Origin: Rhodamnia argentea
Lineage: Eukaryota; Streptophyta; Magnoliopsida; Myrtales; Myrtaceae
Length of the DNA stretch: 64,000 nt
Reading direction: 5' to 3'
Assembly (NCBI RefSeq): GCF_020921035.1
Contig: NC_063155.1
Location: forward strand, 24,297,294-24,361,293
The notes under the pieces were generated by a model that had not been told where the DNA came from, made no database searches, and worked only from the letters and a program-made list of their open reading frames with translations. Made by a program: the position numbers and the translations under genes. The stretch's first letter is position 1. Each line of letters starts with the position of its first letter. Positions 12,701 to 22,052 of the stretch are shown here, piece after piece.

Positions 12701-14696
12701 TCCTTTGTAAAGGGTTTCTCGACAGTGGCCATGAACAGTTGCTGCTCGAGTGGCAGAATAAGGCTTGGCTGATCTTTGCAATAGACTTTTGGCTATATCC
12801 AGTTGTTTGTGTGACATGCACAATTCTTGCATGAAATAACTTGCTTCTTATCAGTAAACCTTTCTGCAGACTCAGCTGATGATGGGTTCTGTCATGGCTC
12901 TCCAGGATGAGGTATGCAATTTCAACACTTTCTTCCATTCTTTTAATTAGCTCCTCCTGTATTAGCTGAGCAGAACTATTTGTACATCTCGATTCTTCAA
13001 ATGCCATTCGAAGTTTTCTATTCTTATGAATAGAGATTCTGCGAATGTTGAACCATTCTATCTCACCGTAGGGACAAAGGGAGGACTATGTGGCAATAAG
13101 TGGACTTCGTATCACCACTATGTGAATTTAACCTGTAAAAACGACTACTGAGGCTGCCACCTCCACCACTACGTCTTTCCCCCTCACTTTCATAGATCTG
13201 TCTGTTTACCTCCCACCCTCTCTTTTCTCATCTTTCATGGGGTAGGGAAGCCGCTGGGAATTGGGTGGGGGTAGCTGCCAGCAATGCTCAGAGATGGAGC
13301 GACCTTTGAAGAATTGGTCAGTGAAAGCATCGAGGGAGGTTGATCGGGTTGGTGGGTTATAGAGATTGGGGCTGAGCCATCTGACAAAAGACAGGACAAA
13401 GATTGAGTCGTAGTGTATTTACCATGTGAGATATTTCCTTACATGTACTGGTTTAGGTCCGTAACCTGCCCATCATAACCAATGATGATGCTGCCTGGTT
13501 ACAAACTAATCAAGTCTTAGAAGGAGTTACTATTCGTTCTTGCTGTTAGCAGAAAATGTCTGAATATGCAGACCAACAGGAAAAGGTCTCCTTCCTTATC
13601 CTGGGAAGTTGAGGAGAAAATTTTCCCGCTTTAGTGCATCCTAAGGAAGCTTTGATCAGATCGTCTGCTGCTGCATTTCTCGTCTAGCCCTATCATCACT
13701 GCTCTTAGAGAAGTTTACATGTCCTTATGGGTTGTCCTCTTTCCAGAGAACAACGCTAAACTCCATTACTGGGAGTTCTTCCTGCTCTGACATAGAAATC
13801 AAGATATGCTAGGTCATTCTCCTCTTGCCCAGATTACCTCCATTTCAAATCTATATTGGAGGATCCACTTTTAGAATGCCGCAAAAGATTAACCGTGTAT
13901 TGCAGTAGAAAGCGGCTTGTTACTCTGCCAAGGGAGACTTGTCGATAATCTAATCGATCCAACTTCAGAGTTGAAGTTACATTGGGGCTTAGTTCTCGTG
14001 TGGGATATGTTAGTAGGTTAGTACGTATGGTATATCCCGCTGACAAGTCTACCCAGTACCCCAGAACTATTTATATGAGAAAAGTGAAGAGCGCACACAC
14101 CACTCAAAAAGAAAACGGAGACGTCCAGAGGACAGCATCATATGATATAGAGGCAATAATCATCAGCTTCCACAAGGTGAACAAAACAACTTGAGGAACG
14201 ACCGTATTAACCTGTGAAGTAGTTCGGTGCGATGTTTGAAGCGTCACCTGAAGTCTGCCGGGGGCACAGCTTTGAAGGAACGTGGGATTCTGACTCTGCA
14301 AACAGTATAGACAAAGAAAGTGCTATTGTTAATAAAACTTGATAAGAGTTTAAAATTGGTGCAACTTTTCATACAACAGAGAAGAAGAATAAATCAAAAT
14401 GTTAAGAGACTTCAGATATATCGAGTTTGACGCATGGCGTTCTTTACAGGAAAGGTTGCTGAGAGAAGAGAACGAACTACTGGAAAGGGAGGTGTGATTT
14501 TCAACTTTTCTGTTCAAGATATTACTTTTTGGCAAAATTGTACAGGTTGTTGATATATGTGCAATATGATGTGCAGATAGCGTCCATGACGTCGAATGAC
14601 GAACCCTCGAATGAGGCAGCAATAAGATACCACGGGCTACAGGACAACCAGTCCGTTGACCAATCTCAACAAGCTACTCTTAATTTACTCCGATAA
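3741..14696 (+). CDS. FLC: FLC/MAF-type MIKC MADS-box transcription factor, 7 exons, 206 aa
   Basis: Nuclear DNA-binding MADS protein of the FLOWERING LOCUS C class, whose Arabidopsis member represses flowering and is silenced by cold. CDS exons: 3741-3925, 11002-11071, 11597-11658, 11743-11842, 12870-12911, 14450-14491, 14577-14696. Their sizes (185, 70, 62, 100, 42, 42, 120 bp) follow the MIKC pattern and every junction closes in frame. Residues 1-60 are the MADS domain ([20 protein letters not shown], then [16 protein letters not shown] and [15 protein letters not shown]). The K region carries [17 protein letters not shown] and [14 protein letters not shown], both FLC-like. The protein ends TLNLLR. 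Intron 1 is 7076 bp. Intron 3 appears to use a GC donor at 11659. Exon 3 is the least certain, although 62 bp is the canonical size. The subfamily call is from recalled alignments; SVP or SOC1 types fit less well. Confidence 0.85.
5985..6015 (-). repeat. Inverted fragment of a copia-type LTR-like repeat in MADS intron 1
   Basis: Read on the minus strand, this contains GTATTGTCCCACATCGCTTG, nearly the same wording as positions 8874-8897 in direct orientation (GTATTGTCCCACGTCGCTTG). A short repeat piece therefore sits in opposite orientation about 2.9 kb away inside the same intron. The function is unknown. Confidence 0.55.
8650..8990 (+). mobile_element. Degraded copia-like LTR ends within MADS intron 1
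   Basis: Two related stretches, about 8650-8765 and 8874-8990, share the pattern CTTTATATTCATGTG-ATCTCCCT-CACTTATTA. They end in a primer-binding-site-like word: TGATACAGAGC at about 8754 and TGGTATCGG at 8981. The usual plant copia site is TGGTATCAGAGC, complementary to initiator tRNA-Met. No gag or pol coding is present, so these look like decayed LTR termini. They are part of the bulk that enlarges the first intron. Confidence 0.5.
10390..10660. repeat. Dispersed repeat copy in MADS intron 1 (matches 45480-45770)
   Basis: Shared order of words with the segment at 45480-45770: a CGGTTCACCTTTAAATTAG-like line, then CACTATAATTAGCAC, TCAATTACAAG, AAGAGACTATATA, a TTATTTATGGG-like word, ATAAAGTACGTGCTT, and a TTTCCGGTCAATG-like word followed by GAACCACACT. 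Similarity is patchy but collinear over about 250 bp, which argues for two diverged copies of one mobile repeat. No coding is seen. Confidence 0.5.
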
Positions 14697-14699
14697 TAA

Positions 14700-15725
14700 A
14701 GAAGGGGACGAGACGGCAATGTCCGACTTCAAGGACCACGAAGCTGATTGCAGTTGCAGCACACTTCATGGTTCGACCAAGTGAAACTCTGCCGACAACC
14801 TCGCCCAATAAAAACGCACGAGGTTGCCTGCTATTTGATTTTCTGTTATGTTGTTGTCTCTAAGATGCGAGAGGATTTTGCGACTCAATAATTTCAAATG
14901 TGGATCTGTAGAGTGGTGGTGACGAGTGATTCTCTTCCGAACCACCAGCCGTGTCGTCATTTCTATTCTCTCTTCCGATCCAGAGAGGTTGTATTGTTAA
15001 TTGCTGGATGCACCAAACCGGATGGTGTACGTCTAATAAAAGGTTACTTCTCACTTAAGTTTGACAAGGAGGCGTTTTTTTCTACTCTCTAAAGAGAGTT
15101 GGGTCTCTGTCTTTAGTTTTGTAAACAGCAGAGTCTAAATTAACTTTTGGATGATTTCAGAAGAGAGAAATATTCTCTAGCTCACTCTTGCCTTCTAGAA
15201 GAGAGATACAATGAATAAAGCCGGTGCCTACAGTCAGTCGGAAGACTCGGTTCGCCGTCGGTTTGCAAACAGCATGTGGATCGGCGCTGGATAAGTGCAA
15301 TTGTTTCGTTTAATGATTCGCTCTTCTCCAAATGTTCCTTTATCCTTTAGTACCAGCCATTTCTTGTTGTATCAGTTTTTCTCTGAGCGCAGTAGATTGC
15401 AGTTGATCTTAATGAATGATCCACCGACTCTTGCCAACTTACTCCGCCAACGTCAGGGGGACATTTGTGCTTACACAATTGCAGACACCGAGCAATCCAT
15501 GCATATGCATGCCTAATGCACGAAGAAGAAGAAGAAGAAGAGGAGATCATCTACCAAAGTGATTGTGAGGGGAATCTAATCTAGTTATTGCTCACACAAA
15601 ACAACCATGACCATGCAAAGAAATAAAAAATAAAAAAAAAAAGCGGCGACAGAAACAGGAGGTCATGCGACTTAGAAAAAACGAAGTGAAGGCGCGTACG
15701 AACATAGGGGAATCGGATGCCGTAC
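14700..15725. other. Downstream region of the FLC-like gene; no gene recognised
   Basis: This should contain the 3' untranslated region and polyadenylation site of the MADS gene. No second gene is supported. A (GAA)n run lies at 15523-15543. Open frames here are short and unlike any family I know. Confidence 0.4.
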
Positions 15726-16084
15726 CTCTGGAATCCGTTCGACCGAAGCTGCGTTCGAGAACACGATCCAAAAGCGATCAGACGACGGACTCTCCGCGCA
15801 ACAAGCCAGAAAACCATCAAAACCGACGAATCCCCGAAGCTTCTGATCAAACAGAGAGACAAATATATTGTCACAGGACGTGGAGAGATGGTAACTCATC
15901 TCAAACGAAACGCGGCTCTCGACTCACTCGATCGTTACGATGATCTTCATTACGAACGCCGCTTCCACGCCAGAGCGCGCGCTCGAAATAGCGGAGCGAG
16001 CGAAGAGAGAGAGAGAGGGGGGGAGAGGCAGGCGGGAGTTGCTTCGAGCGACGGCTTGCTTTCCATCTGGACTCTTATATATAG
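15726..16084 (-). promoter_or_regulatory. Minus-strand promoter-like segment with candidate leader exon
   Basis: On the minus strand there is a TATA-like CTATATATAAG at 16084-16074. A CT-rich GC-rich leader with (TC)n follows at about 16030-16005, typical of plant 5' untranslated regions. Further on is a good donor site, CCAGAG followed by GTACGG, with the exon edge at 15726. This would give a first exon of about 320 nt pointing back toward the FLC-like gene, whose stop codon is 1.0-1.3 kb away. An open frame of about 46 codons beginning MESKPSLEATP starts only about 12 nt past the TATA box and matches nothing I know. It may be a noncoding antisense first exon, the orphan first exon of a broken gene, or chance. 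Confidence 0.35.
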
Positions 16085-16089
16085 ATTGG

Positions 16090-17208
16090 GAATCCCGCCT
16101 TACATCTGGACCCGTCCTGCGTTGCCCGGTGGCTCTTTGAAGTTCGGAGAGTCGTACTACGGTTTTTGTCTGCCCAACGAAAATGTGACGGGATGGATGA
16201 ATGGGCCGATCGATTAAAAAAAAAAAAAAAAGAAGGTGAAACTTTGCCTTTCCTTCTTTTGACTTCCCTTTTGTCTCCTCTTTGGAGGAAATCCTTCCCG
16301 TCGGGGTTTCATCTCATTTTCCCCCCTTCCCCGTGACCACGCTCCCTTCACGTGGGTGGAGGAGGAGGACGAGGACGAGGAGGCTTTGCTTCGATCAAGA
16401 GAGCTTTGCCGACCTTTTTCCACGAACCTCAGGCGGACAGCTGCGCCTCTTAACGCAAATCACGCACGCCTTCGCCGGTCCCACGCGCATGACCCCACCC
16501 CACGCCCCATGCACGGGGACGGAGGAAATCCCCTCCCGCTGGGGTTATCTACTTCTACTTTGATAAGAGCTGCCGATGATATCTTCACAACACCAAAAAA
16601 AAAAAAAAAAAACCAAAACAAATGTAAGTTCATTTTTAGGAGGAGGGTGTTTAAATAAAAGTGATTTTTTTTCCCCCTTTTTGTTTGTTCGAAGAAGAAG
16701 ATTGATTCTTAAGCAAAACAGCAAAAGTAAGTTTGTTTGTTTTTTGTAATTCTACTAATCACTACCTACGGAAATCAAACTCTGTATATGGCTCCTTATT
16801 TCTAGTAAATTAACAAATGCCTTGTTTTGGACATGAATAAATTGTCGCGTAAAACACAAGATGGTGGCTATATTTGCATTGCAAATTTCTTTCTCTAATT
16901 AAATAGATCCGATAAATACTGAGGCGCGTTAAGCAAATTCTCTTGTGATTGGGAAAATTTGTCCAACAAGTCCTAAGCCCATGGCATTTTTGCCATTTCG
17001 GTCCTAAAACTTTCAATTTTGCCAATTGAGCCGTAAACCTTTTCACATTTGTCAATTGAGTCCATATTAAGATTATTTGATCCGGTGTTTGACTATTTCA
17101 TTGTTGCACAAAAAAACTTTGGCAGAAGACATGAATTGAATTGAAAAAGAAGTAAGTCGTGGGAAAAAGCTAAGCGATTTCAAAAATAGTAGAAATTGTA
17201 CATGCATA
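16090..17208. repeat. Spacer with poly-A tracts and a dispersed AT-rich repeat
   Basis: No gene is supported. Long A-runs occur at about 16216-16231 and 16594-16611. From about 16955 to 17070 there is a repeat phrased as GTCCAACAAGTCCTAAGCCC, then CAATTTTGCCAATTGAG. Related wording occurs near 18170-18360, 18600-18730 and 31370-31520. Confidence 0.5.
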
Positions 17209-17316
17209 AGATTCCGCAATATTTTGTTCATTAGTTACTCCAGATTCTTTCATTTCCATGAAAAGATCATTTCCTTCACGAGTACGTTCACCTACTCCTC
17301 CAAATACGGATACCCC
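17209..17316 (-). pseudogene. atpB: Plastid atpB fragment inserted in nuclear DNA
   Basis: Translated on the minus strand this reads [18 protein letters not shown] followed by [18 protein letters not shown]. This is the segment of the chloroplast ATP synthase beta subunit just after its P-loop region. The [13 protein letters not shown] wording distinguishes it from the mitochondrial beta subunit. Only about 36 codons match. The sequence on both sides leaves the atpB frame: ANLISDE stands where plastid atpB has an AKAHG-type stretch. Two substitutions from the usual plastid form are seen (F for Y, T for I). It is a small organelle-derived insertion and not a gene. The insert could have come directly from plastid DNA or through plastid DNA already resident in the mitochondrion. 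Confidence 0.8.
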
Positions 17317-18160
17317 CTCATCCGATATAAGATTAGCACTAGCTGGGATCATAAAGCGGATTGGGATAATGGAAAGGGAGGAGCCAATCGTTCTGCTATC
17401 GATTACAGGCAAACGTTCCCTGAGCTGGGCTCGTACTCTCTCTTCTGTAGATAGGCTATCCCTTCAGGCTATGGTATGGGGGAAGGGAAGTGAGATCTAC
17501 CTATTGATTTGATATTAGAGGAACATCCCCCCTGTTGTTGAAAGAGAGCTTACCGCCCCGTCCTTTATAGTTGCTACTATTGTCATGGAAAAAGAGTTTG
17601 TTTTCTGTCAAAGAAGCATGCTTAACACAGCCCATAGCGTAGAGGCATTCGAGCCATCCGGCCAATAATTGCCGACGTGCCATCCAGCCAATTTTGGCCA
17701 ATAATCGACTACGTGAACGCCTTCCGTGACATGGACAATTCTTAATAATATATTAATATTTGTTGGATTATTATTTCTTGTTTTAAAATTTTTTATTCTT
17801 TGTTTCTATTTTCCTTTTTTCGTTGATTGTTTTGTAGTTGACGAGGGTCATCGGCAACCCTAGCAGGTTGTGAAGGCCCCGGGCCAGGGCACAAAGGCAC
17901 TCATCAAATCTAGGCACAAGCCACCTTTCCGTGGGCGACGGGGCCACGAAAGCCCTCATCGTATCCTACGACGAGCGGGGTTGCAAAGCGCTCACACGGG
18001 GCCATCGGGGCCTCGCCGGGCGCAGACGAGGGCGAGGACGAGGGCACAAAGGCCCTAGCCGGATCTAGGAGACTCGCCCACGGCCGGCTAGGGTCACCGG
18101 TGACCTTCACCGACTAGAAAAAAGCCCAAAAGTAAAATTAAAGAAAAAAGGAAAATGATA
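17317..18160. repeat. Unassigned spacer and GC-rich block beside the atpB fragment
   Basis: No gene is recognised. Positions 17317-17700 may belong to the same organelle insertion, but I cannot identify them. Positions 17840-18115 form a GC-rich island of repeated GGGCCACGAAAGCCCTC-like phrases set in AT-rich sequence, typical of a decayed nonautonomous repeat. A similar GC-rich island lies at 19140-19290. Confidence 0.4.
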
Positions 18161-18239
18161 AGTCCATTAAAAAATTAGAACATTATTAGAATTTGTCCAC
18201 GTCAACGTTGGTTGTGCTATATAAGATATTTGGCATCCA

Positions 18240-18865
18240 CGTCGAGAGTTTCCTGCCAAAATTGGCTGGATAGTTTCAATTGACAAAATTAAAAGGCTTA
18301 GTATTGAATTGAAAAAAGTGCAATAGGTTTTGAATTTTTTAGACAATTTTCCCATGATAAATGCATAAGGAGCTTCTCGGGCACTGAATACTTCTCTTCC
18401 AAGTGTCAGCGATTCTCTTATTCTTAACCTTTTGATTGTCACTTCACCAAAATAAAAAAAAAAGGATGTACACTGGAAGTCCTACAACTTGTCATGAATG
18501 TGCAATGTACTCAGCTTCAATGGTAAAAAAAAAAGCGATTGAGTTTTGTTTCTTTGAAAACCATGATATCAACATGTTTCCTATTAATTGGCGCCAAGAA
18601 TTTCCGGCCAAAATTGATTGAATGGTGTCAATTGACAAAATTAAAAAGCTTGGTATTACATTGAAAAACGTGTAATAAATTTTGGACTTTTTAGACAATT
18701 TTCCCCTTATAAATGGGGATGGAGCTTCTTGGGCACTGGCTAGTTCTTTTCCCGGTGTCGGCGATTCTCTTATTCTTAACCTTCTGCTTGTAATTTCACC
18801 AACAACAAAAAAAAAAAGATGTGCACTGGAAGTCCTAGCACTTGTCATGAATGCGCAATTGAATT
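18240..18865. repeat. Direct duplication of a ~265 bp dispersed repeat
   Basis: Two copies lie in the same orientation, about 18240-18512 and 18593-18863, offset by about 350 bp. Both contain GACAAAATTAAAA, TTTTTAGACAATTTTCCC, GCGATTCTCTTATTCTTAACC, a run of A, and CACTGGAAGTCCTA followed by CTTGTCATGAATG. A related piece occurs near 31370-31520 in the downstream spacer of AHK3, so it is a dispersed family that has been locally duplicated. Each copy can be read as a long open frame on the minus strand, which is a by-product of the repeat and not a gene. Confidence 0.7.
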
Positions 18866-20937
18866 CTAAAACTTCTAAAAAGTGCAATAAAGTCCTAAAG
18901 CTTTATCAAGTTAGTGCAACCGAGACAATCCGCTTATTCTATCCATTTAGACCGACGAAAAAGTTGGCGTAAATTTTTTTTAATATATTTTCTCTCCTAC
19001 TTGGCCGACCTAGCTAAAACACGATACATACGACCCAAACAACGTCATTTTAGCCTAAATCACAATTTTTCTAATCAAAACCTTAAAAAAAGAAAATCAA
19101 AACATTAAAAAAGCCAAATGTAGCAACAAACCCTTGACACTACCACCCCCGCCGCCGGAAAGGCCATGCAGGGTTCGCCGGGTCCTCAAGGAGGGCCGAC
19201 GACCCCTCCGTCCGTAGGCCAAGGTCGTGGGTGCTCGCCCAACTATGATGGCCCTCGACCGGACCGCGCCAAGCCTCTGCCACCCCCGCCGGTAACGAAC
19301 GATTCGATTATTCTAATTTGACAAGTTTTAAAATTTAATTGTATTTTTTTTTATAAATTTTATGATTCAATTGCACGTTCATAACAAATTTTAAGACTTT
19401 CACTTGAAAAAAAAAAAAAAAAACCATTTTTTTGTCGGTGTCAGTCAACTTCTCGCCTCGCTCACTGAGTCGGGTCTCACGATCTCATCTCGCATTGAAC
19501 GGTTCGAGTATGGGCGGATTTCGGTTCGGTGGAAAGCCGTGTCTCGTATTGGACAGTCGAACCTACCATTCTCCCATCATGGGCCTTACCTACCCAATTC
19601 TTTAATTTATCCGGTGGACCCACTTCGTTCAATAATTGCTCCTTGGCCCCTCCTCCATCTGGGTTCGCGGTTTGTCCTTCTCAAATGTGATTCATGTGCA
19701 TCCATCCTCCGACCCCCCACCCCAAAAAAAAAAAAAAAAAAAATCCTTTACATATTTTTTATATGATGCATGTGAGATTCTGATTAGTGAAAATTATGTG
19801 TCCAAGATTCCAAAGCCTTCTTCCATCGGCCAATTACATCGCTCGACCAATATTTTTTTTGGGGTTTGAATGCTTAAGGTGCGCGTGTTAAACGCCCGAC
19901 CAAAACCCAATCTGGCGTCGCGGATGCTCTTTGATTGTATTAAAACTCGAGGGGGAGAAAGAGGGATTAAATTATTAGGCATGTGTTAACACCACCATGA
20001 GTTAGAGGTTTAAGCAACTCAAGTAAACGGCATCTTGCTCGGTTGAGCGACTAAAGGGTGTGTTTGGTTCGCCTTTTCAGAAATGCATAGGAATTTAGGT
20101 GAAAGAGTTTTTTTAGAAGGCAAATACCATTTGGCAGAGTGTGATTTAAAAACATATTGGGAAACAACTTTGACTTAAATCCCGTTCGGAAAAAACTATA
20201 CTTGTAAATTACTTATGCTAGTACTTAAAAAGAAAAAAGAAACATCAAACCTTTGCCAGCGGGTCAGGTCTAGCGCCAGCCAGCCTTGCCTGAAGTTGCG
20301 CGACCCAGGCGACTATCACTCGGGGGGCTTTGAGGGGTGAGTTCGAGGAAAAAATTAGGCTTGCAATTGGATAAAGCGACTAGGGCGCGGGCTCGGGCTC
20401 GTAGAGGCGATAGAGGAGGGGGGAGAATAATATGCTTATTTATAAGATGATCGGATTATTATGTCAGGTAAATCAGGCGAGACTTGGTTGAAATGATTTG
20501 ATTAACCTTTCTTTCGAAGGCTTTAAGACTAAATTGATTCCCTTAAATTGTTTGGAAACTGGAATAAATTCCATGGCGCTGTGCATGTAAGATCGATTGG
20601 GCCCCTTTAGGCGGGACGTGCAACCCACGCGAATCAACGGCGTGCGGCTGTGGCCCAGCGCCAAAGCGCAGAAGCTTTCAATGATTGCTCAGTTACGCAT
20701 CCGCATACGGCTAAAAGGCGCTAATAGTCCTCTCCTCCTCCGTCCTGTTCAAACTCCGACTGCTCTCCTCTCCTCTCCTCTCCTCCGCCATCTCTCTCTT
20801 GCGACAAAGTCGTGGAAGTCAGAAGCAATGAACAGCTCGAAGCCATCGCCAAGCCATCTTCTCTAATCAGACTCCCTCCGCCGGTCACCGAGAATACTGT
20901 TCCTGCGCTTTGATTTGGCTCCGCAAACAGAGATACG
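18866..20937. repeat. Spacer of mixed repeats; no gene recognised
   Basis: It includes copies of the AAGTTTTAGGACTT-type repeat (18850-18920, 19320-19400), long poly-A runs (19407-19423, 19724-19741) and two GC-rich islands (19140-19290, 20250-20420). From about 20740 the composition turns pyrimidine-rich with repeated TCCTCTCC, which fits the leader of the gene beginning at 20938. Confidence 0.45.
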
Positions 20938-22052
20938 ATGAGAAGACAGCGACAACGGGACCAGCTGTCCGGCGCCCTCGACGAGCTCTCCGCCCTGGTT
21001 CTGGGCCTCCTCCGATCGCCTCCGACGCCGGCCCCCTTCTCCGGCGACCCTCCGCCTCCGATCGCGGCGGCTAGGAGGCCGCCGGCGGCGCAGATGACGC
21101 CCGCGGGGTTCGCGTCGTTGATGCTGGGGCTCTCGCTCGCTCTGATGCTGTGCGGATCGGTGACGTTCTTCATAGGGTTTGTGTTGATGCCCTGGGTGCT
21201 CGGGCTGGTGATGGTCTTGTACGTGGTGGGGATCGTGTCCGCTCTCTCCGTCTTGGGGCGATCCGTCCTTTGTTACGCCACGGCTTCGCCGACCTCGCGA
21301 AAGGACGTAACTTGTAAGAGCTTGATTCCACTGCCTACTGTTTGTTGTTCTTGATCAAGTTCTTGAGCGACGAATTAGAGTGTGTTGTTATCGGATGTAT
21401 TATTGCTGATTCGCTTTGCTCAAATTGGTTCTATCCGTTCGTTCGCTTCTGTGCTTTGCTTGGTATTCTCTGTGTTGGTGTTAGAACTGTGGAGCAGGGT
21501 GAAGGAGAGAGCATTTTGCTGAACTCTGGTGCGTGCTAATTGCGGATTTACAACGATCCTGAGATACACCCGCTTTGTTGTTTCTTAAGAGATATCTGGA
21601 ACTTGTTTGGTCATCATGGTTCTGTAAATGCTCGATTGTCTTCAATGTATACATCTGCAGTCGGCCATTGAATTAGGCGTGAAATGCATACTTAAAAATC
21701 TGTTCTTTAGGGCCACATTTTGTCCCTCATTTTGTATGCGAATTCATGCATATAGAACCGAATCCCTAATGTTTGGCATGAAGTATCCTGGTGCACATAG
21801 AACTGAATATTCTCCTCAAATCCTCTCATTCTATATTAGAATTGGAAGTGGACAAAAAAACAGAGAAAATTAGGTGTCTTATATGGAGCCTTGTGTTGGA
21901 CCAATATCTTGATGCAAATGTCTGTCAATGGAAAAAAAACAGAAGCCGAAGTTTTTCGAGTTGGGAACCTGATGTACTGACATTTGCAGAACAAAGGTTT
22001 GATCGGCGTTGTTGATGTTTTCAAGTGCCCTAATTGGTGGAAGCAGCTCTAA
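20938..22052 (+). CDS. Small plant membrane protein of unknown function, probably 2 exons
   Basis: The ATG at 20938 opens a frame with a charged N-terminus (MRRQRQRDQLSGALDELSAL), a Pro-rich linker (about residues 24-55), and two close hydrophobic segments: GFASLMLGLSLALMLCGSVT and FFIGFVLMPWVLGLVMVLYV, continuing VGIVSALSVLG. The exon ends SPTSRKD. This layout resembles a family of plant-only small transmembrane proteins whose role I do not know. The preferred model joins 20938-21306 to 21990-22052 (donor GAC/GTAACT, acceptor TTTGCAG), giving 143 aa ending CPNWWKQL. That donor is weak. Without splicing the frame stops at 21354 with 138 aa, and a stronger donor ACTT/GTAAGA at 21312 would give a different short tail. 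The first exon is well supported and the C-terminus is not. Confidence 0.55.

Noticed and set aside
15717-16217. 166-codon + strand open frame
   Set aside because: No recognisable domain. It lies opposite the minus-strand promoter-like segment and has mixed GC/GA-rich composition. Nothing supports it as a gene.
20721-21173. 150-codon minus-strand open frame
   Set aside because: It is antisense to the membrane-protein gene at 20938, which has clear hydrophobic segments. The Gly/Arg-rich reading is a by-product of GC-rich coding.
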